Shown: positions 55,985 to 64,000 of the stretch, piece after piece
Layout: each line of letters starts with the position of its first letter
How positions within the stretch are numbered: position 1 is the stretch's first letter
Source: Zygnema cylindricum
Lineage: Eukaryota; Streptophyta; Zygnematophyceae; Zygnematales; Zygnemataceae
Direction of reading: 5' to 3'
Assembly (NCBI GenBank): GCA_037447655.1
Contig: JBBHKE010001244.1
Coordinates: 415,795 to 479,794, forward strand
DNA: 64,000 nucleotides
Made by a program: the position numbers and the translations under genes
The notes under the pieces: generated by a model
The model's input: only the letters and a program-made list of their open reading frames with translations
Databases searched by the model: none
What the model was told of the DNA's origin: nothing

Positions 55985-56727
55985 GGAAGGAGGGAAGGCC
56001 TGGAAAGGGAGGGGGAGAGGGAGAGGGAGAGGGAGGGGGGGAACAAAAACGGTGAAAACAGGTTCCGGCTCCAGAAAGGAAGGATCGGAGAAGGAGATGA
56101 CTGCCAGAAGGAGGGAAGGCCTGGAAATGGAAAGGGAGAGAGAGAGGGAGAGGGAGAGGGAGAGGGAGAGGGAGAGAGAGAGGGAGAGGGAGGGGGAGGA
56201 GGCGAGAAGGACAGGGAGAGTCGAGGAAGAGGGGAGGTAGATGGACAGAAAATTCCAGAGGAGAGAGGGGGTGGAGAATATCACTTGAGAGTTCATTCAT
56301 TGAAGGAAAAAACCATGGACTCAATCATAAATATCTCATTTCTGTTCCTGTATTCCTCTCCCACTCTCTCTATCTCTTTCCTTTCTCTCTCCGTCAAACG
56401 TCCCTCGCTTGCTTCCCCTTTCTTTCCTCGTTTTCCTCTTCATCTCCCGTTCAACGTCCTTTTCTCTCTCCCACAACCCGTCTCCCTCTCTCCCCTCCCT
56501 CCCCTCAACGTCCCCTCCTCCCCGCATTCTCCCTACCCTCTCCTATTCCCCTTCCTTCTCTGTACCTCTCCCTTTCTCACCTGCCTCCTACGATGTCACA
56601 AATTATGTAAGCCACACTAATAATTGTGTGATATAATATACTATATTAGAGTCAGGGAGATAGAGAGAGATGTAGAGGGAGAAAGAGGGAGAGGGGGAGA
56701 GGGAGAGGGAGAGGGAGAGGGAGAGGG
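55985..56727. repeat. GGGAGA and CT tracts up to the assembly gap
   Basis: 55995-56205 and 56650-56727 are GGGAGA-type purine repeats; 56340-56590 is CT-rich. A 100-bp block (GGTTCCGGCTCC to CTGGAAAGGGA, near 55940-56010) is repeated at 56060-56130. Open frames across these tracts are artefacts. Confidence 0.8.
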
Positions 56728-56737
56728 NNNNNNNNNN
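56728..56737. other. Assembly gap (10 N)
   Basis: Ten N between a GGGAGA tract and the middle of a B element. Sequence content changes abruptly. Confidence 0.95.
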
Positions 56738-56898
56738 TAGCTGGAAGTGGGTCGCGATGATAATACTGCCAAATCGCCGTACCTTTCAAGTTCCAAGATG
56801 ACGCAAAATGTATTTGAGTTTTTGCCCATTTTTCGTACGGCGTAATATTTTAAAGTAGGAAGTCCCATTTTCTGTGTAAATGAACACATGGGGACACG
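56738..56898. mobile_element. B element, right-end fragment
   Basis: Nearly identical to 9640-9822, ending ACACATGGGGACACGCCC. The left half is missing at the gap. Confidence 0.75.
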
Positions 56899-57072
56899 CC
56901 CATACTCATAAAACTTTGAGTGCGATGACGATTTTCAATACATTCTGGCGTGTCAAAATCGTTCGTTTCTCTTACGTGGCAATTGAATTCCGTGTCGTCG
57001 GCTGAAGTACATATTACGGTTCGCTTTACGGTTCGTAAAGCTATTGGAAAACTAATGGCCTTTCAACGTCTG

Positions 57073-57762
57073 AGGGTGGATTTCCATTAGCGAAAAAGTG
57101 GGGTTTTTTACTGAAGGCCGTACCGTTTTGTACAAGTTCGTACAGAAAAAAAAATTAACGAAAACAACATTACAGAAAATTGTCGAAGGTTGTAGGCGTA
57201 AATTGGGACCGTCGGATTCAATTATACTTTTATCCGTGACGCCACGTTACCAACCCTACAGTTTTCTAAGACCGTGCACAGTGAGGAAAGTTATCGAATA
57301 CAGACGTGTAAAAATAGGCCGCGTGGAAAAGGTCAAAAGAATCTAAGATGAGCGCGCGCGTATGTGCGTACACGTCGCAAGGGCCATGTGCCTTCCGCCA
57401 GGGAAGCTGCGAATCCGCCGAAATTATCCCGTCACGCTCCCACCATCAAAGTTTGTCGCCACCTTTTTGTCGTTGCGTTTTGAAATTTTAGGTAGTACAT
57501 TTATGCCCTCTGTACGAGTAATTAATTACCTCCGCTGGTACAGATATTATCTCCGCTGGTACAGATATTACCTCCACCCGTACAGATATTGCGTTCTGAC
57601 ATTGCATTCGAAGATTCTTTCAAGATTTTAAGAATCCAATATTAACTTCCGTGTTACCAACCGGAATGAGCCACGCAGGTTTACAGACGCGACCTAATGG
57701 AAGGCACGCCCTTCAATAAAATTTTCCGTACAATTACTGGGACGCCTAATGGAAGTCCACCC
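57073..57762. mobile_element. C element, copy 3
   Basis: GGGTGGATTTCCATTAGCG to CCTAATGGAAGTCCACCC, an inverted repeat; flanking TGA and TGG do not form a duplication. A CTCCGCTGGTACAGATATTA unit is repeated three times at 57530-57592. Confidence 0.65.
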
Positions 57763-58527
57763 TGGAACGGCCCTAATTGACGTAATCGAATTCCAAGGCC
57801 AAGGATCAGACAAAAAATGAGGTTTATTACATAATGTTGTACTTGATCGTACCATGCCGTACTATCTCCTCGTGAGTTTTTTGAAAACAATGTTATTGAA
57901 AATAAGATTGCGATTCTCCAAGGACGGATCCTGGAGAAAACATAGATCGTCGATCATGTTTTGGTCTTCATCCGCGAAGCAATCGCTCCATCCGCCTCTG
58001 TAATGGTGAACCTACCTCACAGAGGTGAGTATACCATCACAAAACCAGTAAAATTTCTACACGTGAACGATAGACATGTGCGACGACGAAAAATTATAAT
58101 TTCCACACGTCCCCAAAGTCACGTGCCTTCGGACAAGGTGACCGTAAAATCTTTGCCGAAAAGAAGTATGCCTTCTTGCCAGAAATAGTACGATTTTTGC
58201 CTTCCTTCCAAAAGAAGTACGGTTTTTGCCTTCCTTCCAGCTTCATGGTTTCGAGCGCTATTTTTTGTCGTTTGTTTTGAAATACAAATTCAAATTGCGA
58301 AAGTACACGTACATGATACGCAAGTACAAATTTTGAAACGAAATTGGTCGGTTTCAAAATCTTTGACGATTTTAAAGATTGGATCCTCAACTTACGTGGA
58401 GCCACTCAAATTGAACCACTTATATAACAACTTATTCACAAACGTTACGCAATGTAACTGTGGCCTATGTATTACAGAAATATTGTTGTCAATACTATTA
58501 CAAAGACCTCTTGACGTAACCACACCC
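57763..58527. mobile_element. C-related decayed repeat
   Basis: 58090-58410 matches 9937-10170 in inverse orientation (GGCAAAGATTTTACGGTCAC, CTTGCGTATCATGTACGTG). A 30-bp tandem duplication with AAGAAGTACGGTTTTTGCCT lies at 58180-58240. No gene. Confidence 0.45.
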
Positions 58528-58530
58528 TAA

Positions 58531-59217
58531 GGGTGCGTCTCTATGTACTTCAAACTTAGAGAATTTATTTTGTTTTTAGCACAGATCCGGCGGACCCGGA
58601 TTTCGGGTGTCCCTATGTGTACCAAACGAAGTTGTCGCTTAAGGGCGTGACGATTATATACGTCAACTATGCCCGTGACGGCTGTTGACGTTGTACAATT
58701 TGTGATGACGCGCCAAATTGTAGCCGCCTCGTGACAGGATGATGAATAGTGAAGTTTGCAAAGGCGTGAATGCGAGGCATCGGAATTTTCCCTGGAATGG
58801 AAAAATCCGTACTGAACGAAACACGACAAAACAAAAAAAATTGTGTACTTTGATGGACGCAAACGGACAAACATAACGAATAGTGTACCTTTCACCATCG
58901 TTTGAATTTGTTTGAAATTTTTGTAAAAAAAATTACACGTGCAAATACGTGTTCTTATCTGTTTTTCGAAAATACTTTGTTTTAAAACACATCGGCCTTG
59001 TGTTTTAAAGAAAACTTTGAAGATGACGTTTTTTGGCGTGGCCGTGGGTCGAAGAACGCAAAACGACAACATGTAGTACATCTTAAATTCGATGATAACG
59101 CAAAATGTACTTCTCCATTTTTATATTTTTTTGTACGGTTGAAACTTACGCAGTACGGCTCTAAGTTTTACAGGAAAAAGACAGAAAACCCTTACTTTAG
59201 CACATAGAGACGCACCC
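58531..59217. mobile_element. B element, copy 5, TAA on both sides
   Basis: GGGTGCGTCTCTATGTACTT to GCACATAGAGACGCACCC between TAA 58528-58530 and 59218-59220. Colinear in inverse orientation with 22640-23418. Confidence 0.8.
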
Positions 59218-60134
59218 TAACAAGTGAAAGTGAGTTTTCTGCGGCCGACACAATCTTTTAGGGTACGTCCCCATGTAATAAAATATCGACTTTAATCTGT
59301 TGTTTTGACCCAAAACGCAGTTCCGTATGAGAAATACTTTAACCATACAAAAAAATCAATTATTTAAAGTACAACAATCTCCAAGTCGATACGTTGAATG
59401 TACTTCATGTTTGTCGTCACGTGAATGCATTTTGGCGATTTCCTTTTTTCGACCCCTGGGCAAAAGAATCCAACCCGTCAAAAAACTTCATAAAAAATCA
59501 CCTCGCGACCTGATTTCAGGGAAAGTACCACCTAAACAACGAATGAAAAATGACCCACGCACGCGCCACACGAGTGGGGAAATTTTAGGACGAGGGAGAG
59601 TACTCGCTATTTTTCTCCCTGCCCGTCACGTGCATGTACGGAAAAGACGAGGACGTACGAAAAAAATTTGCAGGGGTCTTGGACCTCCAATTTCATTCAT
59701 GGACCCTCGGTAGAATTTTGCATCTTCGTTGCCTCTCCCCTCTCTCTCTCACACTATCACTTTTATCTCACACTTTTTAGAATGAGGCACGAAAAAATTG
59801 GTATGAAATTAAATATATTTGAAAAATAATTATTTTGATTACTTTTATGTATATTTTTATGGCAAGTAGAGCGAAAAAGTAGAGAAAACGAAATCGGGTA
59901 TTCATGGCCGAAAGTTCTTGAATCTGTGACGTCACAAGTGAGTGTGACGTCACAATGTTAGAAAACCCTAAACATCTGCCATGTCACAAAATTACAAAAA
60001 TGTAGACGTCTACAATTGTCGTTGTTTTTGTTGGCGTCACCAGTTTCGTAGTCGTCGTCAAACGTCACAAAGTTGTACCTACGTCGACAACCGTCACATG
60101 TCAAAGTTCCGATTTCATTTTCCCACATAGGGAC

Positions 60135-60439
60135 CATAGTTCAAAAGTAGGTGAAAGTATGCCCATACAATATGCCTATTGGATGCAAAACATACAATAT
60201 GACCTAAAGACCCATATTGTATTTGGACCTATTCGGACCAATTAAAACATTCGGACAAAAATTGGACCAATTAAAACATTTGGACCAAGAATATTTATTT
60301 ACACCGTCAGATTCAGACAATTGGACGGACGTTAATCAAAGTAGCGATCTAAGAAGATCACATGAAAAGCCAATAATACAACTTACCATAAAGGCGCCGA
60401 CCAAAGGCCTACCATAAAAACGCCTACTTTTGAACTATG
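60135..60439. mobile_element. hAT-F MITE, copy 2, perfect 8-bp duplication
   Basis: CATAGTTCAAAAGTAGGTG to CGCCTACTTTTGAACTATG, flanked by ATAGGGAC at 60127-60134 and 60440-60447. Internal duplication ATTAAAACATTCGGACAAA/ATTAAAACATTTGGACCAA accounts for its larger size than copy 1. Confidence 0.9.
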
Positions 60440-60490
60440 ATAGGGACGCTTCTCAAAGTAGTATGAAACACTTCACTACAGTCCAAAGTA

Positions 60491-61027
60491 CACCGCGCAT
60501 CGTTGTTAGTGTCAAAGTCATTAATTTGGGTTCTTAAAATTTTGTTTTTTTTTTCTAAATAGGATACATGATTTTAATTTTTCCTTGACGTTAATTAAGG
60601 TACCCTACAAAATAGCGTGAAGACCGAAAGTATAATAAAATATAAACAGTATGGTGTACGGTCGATGTCAGACCATACATAAATGTACCTTTTCAAATGA
60701 AATTTTTACAAAAAATGAATTAAATTATAGGCGCACGCATAGGAACGTGCACTCAAAAACGGGATTATTCTGACACGTAAACTAGTCTGGACATGTACGG
60801 ATATTTAAATTTCACGACGGTGTACGATTTCTAATATTTTGTACGGATACATATATTAATGTATATAATCGTACGGTGAATATTCCATTTTTGCTGTTCC
60901 CAAAGTAGCATAATGCCAAAATTAGGATGCACCTTTTAAAAAAAAAATCAAATTCAAAATTAGCATCAATTACGGTAATTTTTTTTCAACACTATTTAAA
61001 CTTTGACTCTAATAACGATTCGCGGTG
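60491..61027. mobile_element. E-type MITE nested in B copy 6
   Basis: CACCGCGCATCGTTGTTAGTG to CTAATAACGATTCGCGGTG, TA on both sides. Removing it rejoins AGTCCAAAGTACTTTTTCAA. Confidence 0.72.
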
Positions 61028-61202
61028 TACTTTTTCAAAGTATCGCTTACATGGGGACGTACCCTTAGATTGCGTTTAGGCGGGACCTGCTTGTAGTCCA
61101 ACCCAGCGCATTCCGAAGATCCATTTTTCACCCAAATGGAGCAGAGCCCTAAACGGGCCCACAACTTTTGGAGTTTTACGGCAATAGCTATGAGAAAGTG
61201 TA

Positions 61203-61330
61203 CACGGCGCATCGTAATTAGAGTAAATTACTCTAATTCGGTCGCTCGAAATTTCGACTCTATCACATCATATAGAGTAATCGATTCTAATTTTTTCATT
61301 ATTCTAATTTAAGTATGTTTTAATTAGCGT
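61203..61330. mobile_element. Half-element: left arm of an E-type MITE
   Basis: CACGGCGCATCGTAATTAGAG and the following TCTAATTCGGTCGCTCGAAA segment, as at 7783, 29667 and 49129. I do not find the right end. Confidence 0.5.
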
Positions 61331-61339
61331 AACAACATT

Positions 61340-62185
61340 CTAATATTAGTTCGTTTTAAATAGTGTAGAGTACGGACGACGTCCGACCGTGCAAAATTGT
61401 ACTATTTAAGTAAAAAGGTACATTTAATGATTTAAAATAGTCACGCTCACACGTGAAATCGCACTAAACAAAAAGACTCAATCATATCGAAAAAAAGGTG
61501 TTCGCATAACTCTCGTCCGTCGACAGCATCGTCGTCAGTGTGAACACTTACCTTAATATCCATGCCAGAAGTTTATAGTACAACGGCGAAAATACACGTT
61601 TGCCTTTATTTCCGTAATAACTTTGTAACAGTTGTTTGACGTTCCGCGTATTCAGTTAGAATATGGAACTTCGTTGCAATTTAATTAAAAATGTATTCTA
61701 ATAAAGGATCGCGTTTATTTTAGCGTAAATATTAATTCTAAATAAATTAGACTTTCCAAAATGACCCTTGAAAGGAGTAACTTTTAACTGTAATATGGGT
61801 TTTTTACCACGATGGCACATGAAATAGAGTAACCATATTGACAAAAATAGAGTAAATATACATCATTTGGCGTGGGTGATATATGTCGTGAGATAACGCC
61901 AAATGCGGGCAGACCTCACAAAGTGTAATATTTTTGGACCAATCACAGTCACTCATTCTTTGTCCAATCACAACCGGTCTTTTTTTTTGTTTGTTCCCTT
62001 TGGAATCTGACAACCACCGACATTCTGACTCGCCGCCATCCGAAAAATCTCTCCAATTTTTCAACTGGGATCTGTGAAAGTCTCGCTCCTTTTTTCACCG
62101 CCATGGATTGCACGTCGCCCACGCCATCGCTTTCCTGCCATCTGCTTACTTTCTTAGGATGCTTACTTTTTTAGGGTTTCGTTGT
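61340..62185. other. No gene; possible upstream region of the small frame at 62191
   Basis: AT-rich then (61860-62160) a more GC-balanced stretch with ACTCATTCTTTGTCCAATCA and ACCAATCACAGTC, CCAAT-box-like words. Confidence 0.3.
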
Positions 62186-62190
62186 TCGAA

Positions 62191-62328
62191 ATGGCGAAAA
62201 AATTGATGCCAGCCAACTCCACCATTGATGACAAGGCAAGATCCTACTCTCTTAGTGCAGTGGTTGAATATGATGTGTCACAAGTCAAAGCCAAAGATAG
62301 AAGGGAAGACAATGAAGGAAAACTGTAA
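62191..62328 (+). CDS. Small open frame, unrecognised
   Basis: 45 residues: MAKKLMPANSTIDDKARSYS, LSAVVEYDVSQVKAKDRRED, NEGKL. Composition is protein-like and CCAAT-like words lie upstream, but there is no homologue I recognise. It may be a first exon, a decayed fragment or chance. Confidence 0.3.
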   Translation: MAKKLMPANSTIDDKARSYSLSAVVEYDVSQVKAKDRREDNEGKL

Positions 62329-62392
62329 AAATATCAAATACAAAATTGAAAAAGAAAATTTAAAAGACAAAGCAGAGTTATCTGCTTAATTT

Positions 62393-63275
62393 TTTGTCTG
62401 ATTATCTGGGTAATTATTTGTCTATATAACCTATCCAATTCTCTATCTAATCTCTATCAAATCTAATTATCTGTCTAATTATCTGTTTAATTATCTATCC
62501 AATTATCGGTCCAATTATCTAATTAATTATCTAATCTAATTATTTATCTAATCTAATTATCTTTCTAATCTAATTTCACTATCTAATCTAGTTATCTATC
62601 TAATTTAATTATATATCTAATCTAATTATCTATCTAATTTAATTATCTTTCTAATTATCTGTCTAATTATCTGTCTAATTATCTATCAAATTATCTGTCA
62701 AATTATCTGGCCGATTATGTGTCAAATTATCTTATCTTATTATCCAATCTAATTATCTGTCTAGTTATCTGTATACTGTCTAATTATCTATCAAATTATT
62801 TAATTAATTATATAATCTAATTATCTATCTAATTTAATTATCTTTCTAATCTAATGCACCATCTAATCTAGTTATCTACCTAATCCAATTGACTATCTAA
62901 TCTAATTATCTATCTAATCGAATTATCTGTCTATTTATCAGTCATATTATCCAATCTAATTATCTAATCTAATTATTTGCCAAATTACCAATCTAATCAA
63001 ATAACCTAATATGACTAATCTAATTATCTAATCTAATTATTTGCCAAATTACCAATCTAATCTAATAACCTATCTAATCTAATTATCTATCTAATCTAAT
63101 TATATATCTAATCTAATTATCTATATAATCTAATTATTTGTCGAATTATCTGTTTAATTATCTTTCAAATTATCTTATCTAGTTATCTGCCGAATTACCT
63201 ATCTAATCTAATTACCTATTTGATCTAATTATCTATCTAATCTAATTATGTATCCAATCTAATTCACTATCTAAT
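62393..63275 (+). repeat. TCTAATTA/TATC satellite
   Basis: About 880 bp built of TCTAATTA and TATC words (TATCTATCTAATCTAATTAT, GTCTAATTATCTGTCTAATT). Higher-order repetition: a TAATCTAATTATTTGCCAAA block occurs at 62952 and again at 63021. Confidence 0.9.
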
Positions 63276-63289
63276 CTAGTAACTGTTGG

Positions 63290-63660
63290 AATTCAAGTAT
63301 TTTCTAGGTCTAGAGATTGCAAAATAAAAAGCAAAATAGTAGATATTGACAGCCTGCCTCTAATTCCTCCTCAAGTCCCCACACTTGTCGCAGTCACTGA
63401 AGACTGGAGGAGGAGTTAGCCATGGCTGCCTGTGCTGTCTAGAGGGATGGAGGAGGAGTTAGCCATGGCTGCCTGTGCTGGCTGCCTGTGCTGTCTAGAG
63501 GGATGGAGGAGGAGTTAGCCATGGCTGCCTGTGCTGTCTAGAGGGAGACAGACAGTTGTTTTATAAGGGGTTTTCTCTAAAAGGTAGTTTTGACAGAGCC
63601 ACGATTTGATCCTGGTACCTGCCATTTGGCACAACCGCAATAGCCGGTAGTCTTATCCAG
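63290..63660 (-). mobile_element. SINE-like element, copy 2, with internal tandem duplications
   Basis: Shares with 26100-26400 the tail (CAAGTATTTTCTAGG), CCACACTTGTCG, GTCACTGAAG and GCCATGGCTGCCT words and a degenerate B-box (GGATCAAATCGTGG). A unit TAGAGGGATGGAGGAGGAGT then TAGCCATGGCTGCCTGTGCTG is repeated three times at 63404-63545. Similarity continues to about 63800. Confidence 0.5.
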
Positions 63661-64000
63661 ATAGTCTAAGTTGTATTTGATGTTACGGGGTATGATATTT
63701 ATTTAAATAGTTACAATAAGACTAATTCATTTAACTAGAACTATATGCATACTACATAGAAACAGTTGTGTAAAGTACGACGTACGGTACGGATACGAAA
63801 TAAATACCGCGCAGTTTGTTTGACGCCGGAAAGAATACCGCGCAGGTATTTATGACGGCCACGATTGAAATCCAAAATTGATCGGACGGCCGCGAAGGAT
63901 GCCGGGATCACGGCGTACGATTTTGGTGGTTTACGATCACCGCCACATTGAGTGACACGTGGTAACACTACATTGGATTGCGGCAACTCCGGAGATTACG
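63661..64000. other. Continuation of the SINE-associated repeat, no gene
   Basis: ATTTATTTAAATAG, TTCATTTAACT and GTGTAAAGTACGACGTACGG correspond to 26400-26488. The end is rich in ACGGCCACG/GGACGGCCG words. An 81-codon minus frame is not recognisable. Confidence 0.35.

Larger units (their letters stand above)
59261..61064. mobile_element. B element, copy 6, 1.8 kb, with two nested MITEs
   Basis: GGGTACGTCCCCATGTAATA to TTACATGGGGACGTACCC between TTA 59258-59260 and 61065-61067. The extra length comes from hAT-F (60135-60439) and an E-type MITE (60491-61027). A 128-codon frame at 59327-59713 shares DNA with the B element at 29400-29530 and is not recognisable. Confidence 0.8.

Noticed and set aside
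55808-56620. A 270-codon plus-strand frame
   Set aside because: Antisense to the SGNH exon and made of GGGAGA/CTCT repeats; the minus strand holds the conserved ETAANDW motif.
62393-63275. CRISPR-like regularly spaced repeats
   Set aside because: Units are contiguous short words without unique spacers, in a eukaryotic context.

Overview
The window looks like nuclear DNA from the green plant lineage (a streptophyte alga or an early-diverging land plant). The reasons are spliced genes with GT-AG introns, degenerate TTTAGGG (plant-type) telomere-like motifs, and gene families typical of that lineage: a malectin-like receptor, a MORC ATPase with a CW zinc finger, and a plastid/mitochondrion-type presequence on a mitochondrial ribosomal protein. 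The species cannot be named from the sequence. The DNA is AT-rich, full of long introns, purine/pyrimidine tracts and transposon debris, and has two 10-N assembly gaps (26489-26498 and 56728-56737).

Genes. (1) 1-670, minus: 5' part of mitochondrial ribosomal protein uS9m; its C-terminus lies off the left edge. (2) 3931-4372, plus: unrecognised exon candidates, one encoding an N-terminal membrane anchor. (3) 10660-14225, plus: a complete four-exon gene for a 583-residue secreted/membrane protein: signal peptide, two malectin-like domains, one transmembrane helix, a very charged tail and no kinase. (4) 33481-47739, minus: a MORC-family GHKL ATPase of at least 15 exons ending in a CW zinc finger and an 11-residue repeat tail. 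(5) 53716-55930, minus: the 3' part of an SGNH/GDSL-type esterase; its 5' part is not found and may be lost at the 56728 gap. A decayed protein of unknown family occurs at about 18290, 31028 and 52147.

Mobile DNA fills most of the rest. I recognise (names are mine): hAT-A elements (TIR TAGTGTTGGGTATCG, 8-bp duplications) at 8793, 17612 and 25101, with a relative hAT-A' at 15903, 19412 and 36381; hAT-F MITEs (TIR CATAGTTCAAAAGTAGG, 8-bp duplications) at 48687 and 60135; B and C elements flanked by TTA/TAA (PIF/Harbinger-like), often abutting one another; a large superfamily of E/H/G MITEs with termini like CACCG-GAATCGTTATTAG and TA duplications; and a tRNA-derived SINE-like pair at 26100 and 63290. 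Many are nested, which gives an order of insertion.

Other repeats: a degenerate GCACTGAATTTCA array (19930-21170), a TCTAATTA/TATC array (62393-63275), telomere-like stretches (1080-1300, 10382-10530) and several intronic minisatellites. The most unusual of these is a set of tandem copies of the beginning of a MORC exon inside the intron just before it (41220-41560). The genes do not form an operon or pathway; they are independent nuclear loci separated by transposon-rich DNA.
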